From Candidatus Ozemibacter sp. (GTDB taxonomy: Bacteria > Muiribacteriota > Ozemobacteria > Ozemobacterales > Ozemobacteraceae): 35,921 bases of DNA. Positions 17,532-25,061 of this stretch are shown one piece after another (the stretch's first letter is position 1; each line of letters opens with the position of its first letter). The stretch covers positions 1 to 35,921 of the forward strand of contig JASURT010000008.1 of assembly GCA_030446435.1 (NCBI GenBank), in the 5' to 3' direction. The position numbers and the translations under genes were made by a program. The notes under the pieces are model-generated. The model did no database searches. It was not told where the DNA came from and worked only from the letters and a program-made list of their open reading frames with translations.

Positions 17532-20524
17532 GAAATAACCTGCTCCTGCCGCGAAGAGAATTTGATCAATACCATGGTTATGTCATCTTCTGCTTTTTGT
17601 GCCCAATCAAGATAGGCTGCGAAAATTTTCTGATAATAGGTTTCAAGAACAGGGTCGTAGCATTGTTGTACAATCTTCTGAAAATTATCAAATCCAAGCT
17701 CGCGGCCCTGATCATTTTTGGTTTCGACGATGCCGTCGGTGTAAAGCAGCAAAATGTCGCCCTCAGAAAAACAAAGCTCTTCGTCTTTATATCTTGCCTT
17801 TTTTGTAATTCCAAGTGGGGTGCCGATATGTTTCAGCAATTCTATGCTTTTGCCCGAATTCCTGATTAAGGCCGGAAAACAATGCCCGGCATTTGAAAAC
17901 TTGAATTGCCCGGTTTTACCGTTGATGCTGAAGTATTGACAGGTCATCATTCTTTTAATTTTCTTGCTCTTAACCCGATAAATCACGTTGTGAAGCTTGC
18001 TTAAGAGAAGAGCCGGGCTTTGTTTCTCGCCTTCCTCTGCCAGAAGAACAGATGCCTTGGCCATCGCCATCAGCAGCGCTGCGGGTACACCATGCCCGGC
18101 GACGTCGCCCATCAAAACGCCTACGGTGTCATCATCGACGCTGTAATAATCGTAATAATCACCGCCCAGTCTTGTCATGCTGACGCTTTTTCCGAATACT
18201 TCTATGCCTTTGTGATGAAGGGGCTCGAGCGGAAAAAGGTTTTCCTGGACGATTTTGGCAACTTCAAGATCTTCAAGACTTTCAATGGCTCGATTGAATA
18301 CATTGCCAAGATGCCCGAATTCATCGGCGCCGGCAGTAGGAATACGATAGCGAAAATTCTGCTCGCCGATCGCCTTGACGCCGTTTTCGAGTTCCTTTAT
18401 CGGTTCAAGAAACTGGCGGGCCAGCATTATACCAATGCCCGAGGTCAAAGCCAGGCTGAGCATCGCGAATATGATCAATCTGAATTTGATTGCAGCCACA
18501 TGTCGTTCAATGGAATCAATCGGGTATAGACCTATTACTGCAACTTTACTCATTTGTCGGCCCAAAGAGCCAAAAGCTGTGTAACGTTCGTCAGCTACTT
18601 TTACCCGATCAGAGCGAACCACCTTAAGGTTGAACACCTGTTGAAAAAGCTTGTCGACCTCTGGCGCAATGATGCTTTCAGGATAGGTAAGGCCGTTGGT
18701 TTCAACCATGGCATAGAATTTTATTCCGTGCTGGTTGTTGTTATAGCCATCGAGAAACTGTTTTAAGTAAATTTCCTGTAGCCTGTCGAGCGGCCAGGAA
18801 AGCATCAGCAGATACCTGAAATTTCTTGCTCCTATATTACCGAGGTAGTCCCAGTAGTAAAATCGCTCTTCGGCAGCCATCTGCTGTACGATTATTTTGC
18901 TGACTTTTTGCAGAATCTCATCAAAGACGATAGAGTCATCGGACATCAGCTTTTGTGCCTTGATTTTGCCGTCAGTTCGCTCGGAATTGCTGTCGAAAAT
19001 TTTAAATGAAGTGAAGTAATTTTCGTTTGCAAATTTGATAAGATTTTTGGCCATGTTCGAAATGAACTTGTCAGCCTTCTTGCCGGTGCAGTTGAAAATC
19101 TTGAAATCGCCGTTTTCGTCAGCAAGAATGAAGTCTAATGGCGAAAGTTTCAACATCTGTTTTTCAAACTCGGCAAAATCTCTGGCGTCTGGCTCGCCCG
19201 TTTCAAATTTTTTGTTCAGTGCTTCGCATGCCTGATTGGCTCGTTTTTCCTGTTGATCGAGGAGAATGCCGAATTTTGAGTCCATGTCAGAGAACAGATC
19301 TTCAATCTGTTTCTGCGCCTGGTCGAGTAACTGCATTCTCGTTTGTTGAAGATATTCAAAACCGAGAAAACCAAGAATCATCAGCGGCAGACCATTCGCA
19401 TAAATAAACAGCAGAGCAAGTTTCCAGCGAATCGAAAAAAAGCCGCTTTTAAAAATGAAGTAGCCGATGATAAGCCCCAGAAGCGATATAATCGCAATTG
19501 CTCCGATCAGAATGTTTTTTCGCGCCGAAGCTATGTCGATAAGTACGTTTTGCTTGGGGATTGTGCAAAAGCCAAGAACGAAGGGGGTAACAGGTTTGAC
19601 TACGAGTAGCAAGTTGTCAGTTTCAAGCTGACTTTCTGAGGAATTTGCAAACTTTCCGAGTTCTACCAGAAGTTCACGCTTATGTTTAAGGCGGGCATCG
19701 GTAAAAACCCTTCTGTCTTTTATCAGTTCAGCGGTGCCGCATTTGACCCCGTTGTAGTCGTTTCGATTAAGGCTATTTACGAGTTTCTTCAAGTAATTGT
19801 TCGATTCTATCGCATCTATGTGGATATTGGCGAACAATCCGAAATTCTCTTGTGTTCTATACCAGAAGTGTGACTTTTCGGGGGCTGAAGAAGCCATAAT
19901 GCACTCGCCCAGAATGCCTTTGAGAAATGGCAGATTAAGTCTTTCCGGAATGAAAAATGCCCCAAGATACGAGCGCAGAAGATTGATTCTTTTTTCTACC
20001 AGCTCTATTTGCGCGGGATTGCCGGGATAATTGATTGTACATTCTTCGGTGGCTTTTACAAAAACTTCGTAAAGGGTTTTGACTATGTATTTATAGCGCT
20101 TTTCGTCTGTGATCTGCGGCACTGTTTTACCGTTTTTATTCCAGACGATGAACCTGAATGTGTTTGGATTACGTGATTTGAGGTGAGGAATTGCCTTTTT
20201 TAAATAAGCGATGGGGTCATTACTTTTTTCTGCCATTTCGCAGAGCTTTTTCAGCAGTGCGTGATAAAAATGCCGGCTGTTACCGTATTGCAGTAATAAT
20301 TCAAGTCGATTATTCAGCCGATTGAATATTTCTTTTTTCTGCATCTCTTTTCTGGTGGCGAGAAAGCTGTCGAGCCCGACATCGAGCAGAAAAACCGGAA
20401 AAATGACGAAGCAGAATATGGTTCCGAACCAGAACAAAAGGGGCCATCTTTGGTAAAGAGGCGTTCGTTCACTTCTTAAGAAGGTCAGCAGCTGATTCAA
20501 TTTTTCTTTAAGTTTTTGCAGCAT
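17528..20524 (-). CDS. Transmembrane sensor HAMP-SpoIIE/PP2C phosphatase, B-type, pair 3
   Basis: A 998-residue protein and first gene of the four-gene run. The ATG at 20522-20524 is chosen; an adjacent TTG (20525-20527) would add one residue, and AGG 8-11 nt upstream can serve either. TM1 is about 28-50, TM2 about 338-358, TM3 about 368-388, TM4 about 682-702, followed by HAMP and PP2C from about 775. GGDYYDYY, GDVAGHG, YTDG and AEDDIT supply the metal ligands and NAGHCFP is canonical. Shared NYPG, FFIPERL-like and QENLFP features group it with the B gene of pair 4. The 228-bp divergent gap upstream has a GATAAT-like -10 (20579-20584 on the minus strand) without a convincing -35, so the operon promoter is unresolved. 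Confidence 0.92.
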   Translation of the reverse strand: MLQKLKEKLNQLLTFLRSERTPLYQRWPLLFWFGTIFCFVIFPVFLLDVGLDSFLATRKEMQKKEIFNRLNNRLELLLQYGNSRHFYHALLKKLCEMAEKSNDPIAYLKKAIPHLKSRNPNTFRFIVWNKNGKTVPQITDEKRYKYIVKTLYEVFVKATEECTINYPGNPAQIELVEKRINLLRSYLGAFFIPERLNLPFLKGILGECIMASSAPEKSHFWYRTQENFGLFANIHIDAIESNNYLKKLVNSLNRNDYNGVKCGTAELIKDRRVFTDARLKHKRELLVELGKFANSSESQLETDNLLLVVKPVTPFVLGFCTIPKQNVLIDIASARKNILIGAIAIISLLGLIIGYFIFKSGFFSIRWKLALLFIYANGLPLMILGFLGFEYLQQTRMQLLDQAQKQIEDLFSDMDSKFGILLDQQEKRANQACEALNKKFETGEPDARDFAEFEKQMLKLSPLDFILADENGDFKIFNCTGKKADKFISNMAKNLIKFANENYFTSFKIFDSNSERTDGKIKAQKLMSDDSIVFDEILQKVSKIIVQQMAAEERFYYWDYLGNIGARNFRYLLMLSWPLDRLQEIYLKQFLDGYNNNQHGIKFYAMVETNGLTYPESIIAPEVDKLFQQVFNLKVVRSDRVKVADERYTAFGSLGRQMSKVAVIGLYPIDSIERHVAAIKFRLIIFAMLSLALTSGIGIMLARQFLEPIKELENGVKAIGEQNFRYRIPTAGADEFGHLGNVFNRAIESLEDLEVAKIVQENLFPLEPLHHKGIEVFGKSVSMTRLGGDYYDYYSVDDDTVGVLMGDVAGHGVPAALLMAMAKASVLLAEEGEKQSPALLLSKLHNVIYRVKSKKIKRMMTCQYFSINGKTGQFKFSNAGHCFPALIRNSGKSIELLKHIGTPLGITKKARYKDEELCFSEGDILLLYTDGIVETKNDQGRELGFDNFQKIVQQCYDPVLETYYQKIFAAYLDWAQKAEDDITMVLIKFSSRQEQVIS

Positions 20525-20689
20525 CAAAGAAATTGCCTGAATTCGCGTTTCGGTCAGAAAGGCTATTAAAGAGGATACATTATCGGGAAAAAATAGGCAA
20601 AAGCATTATTGTGCGACAAAAGCGCGCATTGCCGACATATATGGCGCAGTAGCATTTTGTTTAACTCTTTGTTTATCAGGGTTTAGGTT

Positions 20690-20705
20690 TTGGCATTCTT
20701 TTTGC
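20690..20705 (+). promoter_or_regulatory. Sigma-54 (RpoN) promoter of the 12-TM protein gene
   Basis: The sequence TTGGCA then TTGCG has the invariant GG (20692-20693) and GC (20704-20705) separated by exactly 10 bp, matching the -24/-12 consensus TTGGCA-N6-TTGC. A transcription start near 20717 would leave a leader of about 36 nt carrying AGGAGG. Such promoters need an AAA+ enhancer-binding activator, which is not in the window. Confidence 0.75.
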
Positions 20706-20752
20706 GCCTGATAAATACCACCACGCGAACCCCAAATTTTCAGGAGGAAGCC

Positions 20753-22177
20753 ATGAACGAGAATAGAATAATAATTACCGACGAGACCGAATCAAAGAGC
20801 ACCATCGATAAGCCTGAAATTATTGAAGGCAATCAAGCCTTGTCTGAACTGAGCGAAGAACGATCGATTCACGATGATCTGGCCTGTGCTGTGCTGCCCG
20901 AAAAAAAGTCTTGCGGCGCTGAATCAAATGCTAAGGCAACAACTTCATCGACAGGTTCAACCGATGGTGGCAACTCTTCAGGCAATATTCCTTCTGAACC
21001 CTCAGGTAACAGCTTTTCGCGTTGGTTCAAGCAGAACAATCCACTTTATCTTCTCAGTGTTTTGTTGATGCTTCTGGGGTTGCATCTGGTCAGTTCTGAT
21101 GCCAAAGCCAGCAATGTCGGAGTGCATGGCTTGCTGGCATTTTTCGCGGTGCAGAATCTGTATGAGCTGATCATGGTCGGAATGGCTCTTTATCTGCTGA
21201 AGTTTCAGGTTCAGCCGGGACACGGCAAATTGTTGCTGGTTTTCGTTCTTCTTTTTCTTGGCGACGTAACCTTTTATCAGGTAAGAATTTCGGGCTTGTC
21301 GGTCTGGTATGGCAACCTGGCCACGATGATATACCTTGTTCTGGCAGTTGTTAAATTCGCGGCTGTAATCAGAATATTGAAGCTGACTATCTATCACTGG
21401 CGCATTTTTTATGTGTTTTCGTCTTTCGCTCTCATCTGGGTCGGCCCCAAAGTTGCCTACAATATTGTCGACTCAGTTGGTAAGGCTTCAACTTCATATT
21501 TTGATGCCACCACAAGCCTTTATTTCATCTGGTTGGCTGCGGGTTTGATTCATCTGCCGATTATTTTGCAGAACTGGTTTGAAAACAGGCTCGAAAAGCC
21601 TGTGTCTCATAAACTGGTGGGCAATGAAACAACCTTTTGGCGATACCTGATGATTTTTCCGTTCATCATGATGCCGTTGCAGCTGTTTTTCAATGTCATG
21701 GTCGATTCTTCGCTTACCATCGCCAAAAGTACTCCGGCGATAACCCTTGTAATACCCTGGATCGTGTTGGCAGGCTTCTTCATTCAGGCTCTCTGGAAAA
21801 TTTCTCTGCAGAAAGTCGTAAAAACGAACCATTACGATTCGGCACTGCTGATAACTTCTTTGGTAATTGTATTCGCAACCACCGACGCAGAACTTATTCC
21901 CGTGATAATCAATTATGTTCTCGTAATAACCGGGCTGGTCGTGACATTCATTACCAGGGCAAATCTTGTCAATGGTATGGCCATAAGCATGGTAGCAATG
22001 TATTTTGCCGGTCGTCAGGTGCTTGCTGGGGTAAACAGGGTTGTTGAATACGGCAGCAGCCTGTCGAAAACTGCCTGGGCGGCAATTCTGATGTTCGGTT
22101 CATTCATAATGTTAGGCTTTGGCTTCATGATAAGTATCATGAAGAACGGAAACCTTGACCATCATAAATCAGAATAA
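20753..22177 (+). CDS. Polytopic membrane protein of unknown function (about 12 TM)
   Basis: A 474-residue protein. The ATG at 20753 has a perfect AGGAGG 5 nt upstream; an earlier in-frame TTG lies inside the sigma-54 promoter and is excluded. The first 85 or so residues are hydrophilic, first acidic and then Ser/Thr/Gly/Asn rich, so they look like a disordered cytoplasmic tail. About 12 hydrophobic segments follow from residue 95 to 465. TM1 begins after NNPLYLL. No catalytic, transporter or receptor motif is recognised. The gene is divergent from the pair 3 operon, and its last 41 bp overlap, tail to tail, the end of the pair 4 A gene. It is the only rightward gene within the array and is probably nitrogen-, stress- or surface-regulated through RpoN (inference). 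Confidence 0.9.
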   Translation: MNENRIIITDETESKSTIDKPEIIEGNQALSELSEERSIHDDLACAVLPEKKSCGAESNAKATTSSTGSTDGGNSSGNIPSEPSGNSFSRWFKQNNPLYLLSVLLMLLGLHLVSSDAKASNVGVHGLLAFFAVQNLYELIMVGMALYLLKFQVQPGHGKLLLVFVLLFLGDVTFYQVRISGLSVWYGNLATMIYLVLAVVKFAAVIRILKLTIYHWRIFYVFSSFALIWVGPKVAYNIVDSVGKASTSYFDATTSLYFIWLAAGLIHLPIILQNWFENRLEKPVSHKLVGNETTFWRYLMIFPFIMMPLQLFFNVMVDSSLTIAKSTPAITLVIPWIVLAGFFIQALWKISLQKVVKTNHYDSALLITSLVIVFATTDAELIPVIINYVLVITGLVVTFITRANLVNGMAISMVAMYFAGRQVLAGVNRVVEYGSSLSKTAWAAILMFGSFIMLGFGFMISIMKNGNLDHHKSE

Positions 22178-25061
22178 GCAGAGTCAGATCGTCTGACAAG
22201 TGTCCGGAGCTGTTTGCGTATGGCATGTAGGCGCTGACGATGTTGTTGTAAAAGATTTCAGGGTCATTATTGCGGGCTTCGAGTACCACTTTGCAAAAGT
22301 GCTCGAAGCCCAGCATTTCACCCGAGAAGTTTTTGGCTTCGATAATGCCATCGGTATAGAGAATCAGGCTGTCGCCAGGTTCAAGCTGAAATTCGAGTTC
22401 AGAAAACCTGGGGCGCTTGAGCGCTCCAAGAAATGGCCCGGCGAGCTTAAGCTCTTCTATTGAGTTGTTTTTTACTACAAGTGGAGGCCAACCGCCGGCA
22501 TTGGCATAACTGCCCTTACCGTTTTTACCGTTGAGTTTCATGTATTGAAAGCACATATATCGGTTTTGCCCTGAGGTTCTGGCTGACCTTATAAGACGGT
22601 GCAGGCGGTTCAGCACCTCAACCGGTCGGTCGAGATAATTGTCAGAATGAAGAATGCCTGCCTTGGCCATTGCCATGATCAGCGCCGCGCCGACCCCGTG
22701 CCCCGACACGTCGCCGATCAGCACGCTGAACTCATCGGCAGATATGTTGAAATAATCGAAATAATCGCCGCCCACATCACCCATCGATATGCTTTTTCCA
22801 AACAATTTGAAATTGCCTGTTTCGGGAGGCTTCTGGGGTAATAGCTGTTCCTGAACGATGCCTGCCACTTTCAGCTCTTCAAGATCGACCATTGTTTCGT
22901 TGAAAACCTGAGCAATTTCGCCAAATTCATCGCGCCCAAGTTCGGGCAGACGCATGTCGAAATCTTTGTTTTTTATGGCCTGGGCACCTTCGGTAATGAT
23001 TTTCAGCGGAAAAAGAAAGCTTTTACTGATAATCTGTGCCAGAACCAGAATGATGAGAATGGCGGCCAGTCCGGCTGTGACCAGCATGCTTTTTTCGTGA
23101 TAGATTTTTTCAGAAATTTCGGCGGCGGGGTAAAGGGCAAAAAGATTGAAGTTACGCATAAACTTGCCTTTAAAGCCCATTATCAGATGTTTTTGCCGGT
23201 TGACTTCAACAAATTGCCTTGTTGGATGGGGTTTGGTGGTGAAACTGTTTACATAGTCGCGCAAACCCGTCTGGTGAACCAGTTCAATCGGAAAAAAATC
23301 TCTCGAATCTTCGCAGCTTGCGTAAATTTTCAGGTTTTGAATATTGCGGTTTGCGTTGAGAAACTGGCGTTTGAGATACATGCGTTCGAGGCTGTTTTTG
23401 TCCCAGTAAATCAGCAGAATGTAGTCGTGCTTTTCGTCATCAGAAGTCGAAATAAGATTGACGTAGGTGGGTAGTTTTCTTGCGCCCACGCCAAAAAGAC
23501 TTATTTTTCCGTTGGCCGAAATGAATTCCTGCTGAAGTTCAAAAATACTTTTGCGCATTGCCGATTCGGTAATCAGCTCTATTTCAGTCGAAACCTTTTC
23601 ATCGAGCGGAATGCCATTGACGCTGTCTACAACGAATTTTCCAAGAGCCCCGTAAACTTTTGCGGCTTCCCGGTCAGATTTTGATGATTTGATGCCTTTG
23701 CGATCGACGATTCTTTTGTTGTAGTAGATGCCCTTCTCGGTACCGATAATCTTTGAACGGCTCGCTATGAGGAAAATCTGAATTTTGCTCAGTGAATCGA
23801 TGTCGGTAACCAGGTTATCGACCAATGAAAAATAACTGTCAGGCTTGATTCCGTCTTTTTTAAGAGTCGGAAGATACTGCTTCAAAGCCTTTTGAATCAG
23901 GACAATTCGATGGGCATGCTCTGATTCAAATCTTTCATCGAAGTTTTGCAGATACCTGGTTGCCTGGTCGTGAATTTCGTCGAGCAGGGTCGTTTCTTTC
24001 TGGTTCAAATAGTCGTAGCCCATAAAAAACAGCATGGCAAGAGGCAAGCCGCCTGAGAACAAGAAGAGCAGCCCCAGTTTTGTTCTGATCGAAAGCTTTA
24101 TCTTTTGTTGCAGAACAATGATTTTAAAGCTCAGAAACAAGTAAGGAAGCATGAACAAAAGAAAAACAAGTGCCGCTGCGACGGGCGAAACGGCTATGCT
24201 GCTGTCTATATGCTGGTTTTTCAGACATATGAAAATGGCAAGGTCGTCTGCGATGACTCGCGCGTAAATACGAGATTCAGCGGTTGAAAACTCTCTTTTG
24301 TTAAGGCTCTGATTCTGTCTGAAATGATGTTTGATTGCCGAAGATTCTTCGATAAGGCGGTTTGCGTGAATTTTACCGTTTCTTATGTAGCCGATCGAAA
24401 GGTCGTTTTGAGAGTTTTGTTTTATGAAGTAATCAAGGCCAGGTTTTTGTCTGACAACTTCGGGCCTGACGAAGATCAGAATCGAATAATACTTCGATTT
24501 TGCCAGCCATAAAGCCGGTAAACGGCGGGCCACATCTGGCCACATAAGATAAGGATTGGAGTCTGAGCGGCACTCTCGGCTCATTTCGGGCAGAAACTGC
24601 GGCCCAAGAATCTTTTTGTAATTTTCTTCTTCTGCTGCTGAATAACCAGGCGTTTTTTCTCTGAAAGATCTTTCGATGCTCGCAAGCAGCATCGGCCAGT
24701 CGCCCTTATCATGATCGACGGGTTTCGTTGATTCGACAATCTTGCCGGCATTGTTCCAGGCCAGAAAATCAAAGCGGTTATCAAGCTGTTCTCTGAAAAT
24801 TTTGATGTCCTCAAGCGGTTGCTTGCTGCCATAAAATGTTTTCCAGAACGATTTTGCCAGAAACGTCTCGGTTTCAGAATAAGATTCGAACTCATTGAGC
24901 ATTTTCTGAATTTTCTGCTCGGTTGAAGTCAACTTCTGCTGCTTGTGCAGATTGTTTATTCTTCTGGTTCCGAAATAGATGAGAAATACAGGTATTAAGA
25001 TGAATATGGCTATGTTGAGCAGCCAGCGGACACCTTTTATTATCTGATTCGGCCTGGTCAT
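22137..25061 (-). CDS. Transmembrane sensor HAMP-SpoIIE/PP2C phosphatase, A-type, pair 4
   Basis: A 974-residue protein, the most divergent of the A genes. TM1 is about 11-30, TM2 about 291-313, TM3 about 326-348, TM4 about 656-678, with HAMP to about 728 and PP2C from about 745. Ligands are D766 (GGDYFD), D784 in GDVSGHG (Ser instead of the Ala seen in the other seven), D904 (YTDG) and D957-958 (SDDLT). The NAGH motif reads NAGGWPP. The FWC motif common to the other A proteins in the first sensor region is lost (FLAKSFW), and the WTDS motif reads WPDV. QEQLLPQ, YLNQK and VDSVNGI group it with the pair 3 A gene. The ATG overlaps the B gene's TGA and has AAGGTGA upstream. The 3' end overlaps the convergent membrane-protein gene. 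Confidence 0.93.
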   Translation of the reverse strand: MTRPNQIIKGVRWLLNIAIFILIPVFLIYFGTRRINNLHKQQKLTSTEQKIQKMLNEFESYSETETFLAKSFWKTFYGSKQPLEDIKIFREQLDNRFDFLAWNNAGKIVESTKPVDHDKGDWPMLLASIERSFREKTPGYSAAEEENYKKILGPQFLPEMSRECRSDSNPYLMWPDVARRLPALWLAKSKYYSILIFVRPEVVRQKPGLDYFIKQNSQNDLSIGYIRNGKIHANRLIEESSAIKHHFRQNQSLNKREFSTAESRIYARVIADDLAIFICLKNQHIDSSIAVSPVAAALVFLLFMLPYLFLSFKIIVLQQKIKLSIRTKLGLLFLFSGGLPLAMLFFMGYDYLNQKETTLLDEIHDQATRYLQNFDERFESEHAHRIVLIQKALKQYLPTLKKDGIKPDSYFSLVDNLVTDIDSLSKIQIFLIASRSKIIGTEKGIYYNKRIVDRKGIKSSKSDREAAKVYGALGKFVVDSVNGIPLDEKVSTEIELITESAMRKSIFELQQEFISANGKISLFGVGARKLPTYVNLISTSDDEKHDYILLIYWDKNSLERMYLKRQFLNANRNIQNLKIYASCEDSRDFFPIELVHQTGLRDYVNSFTTKPHPTRQFVEVNRQKHLIMGFKGKFMRNFNLFALYPAAEISEKIYHEKSMLVTAGLAAILIILVLAQIISKSFLFPLKIITEGAQAIKNKDFDMRLPELGRDEFGEIAQVFNETMVDLEELKVAGIVQEQLLPQKPPETGNFKLFGKSISMGDVGGDYFDYFNISADEFSVLIGDVSGHGVGAALIMAMAKAGILHSDNYLDRPVEVLNRLHRLIRSARTSGQNRYMCFQYMKLNGKNGKGSYANAGGWPPLVVKNNSIEELKLAGPFLGALKRPRFSELEFQLEPGDSLILYTDGIIEAKNFSGEMLGFEHFCKVVLEARNNDPEIFYNNIVSAYMPYANSSGHLSDDLTLLILIYDGQGFRSS

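Noticed and set aside
20528-20689. A sigma-54 promoter for the leftward pair 3 operon
   Set aside because: No GG-N10-GC match with supporting bases was found on the minus strand; only a lone GATAAT-like box is seen.
20690-20752. In-frame TTG start adding 21 residues to the 12-TM protein
   Set aside because: The TTG is part of the sigma-54 -24 element, upstream of the predicted transcription start; the ATG at 20753 has a perfect AGGAGG.
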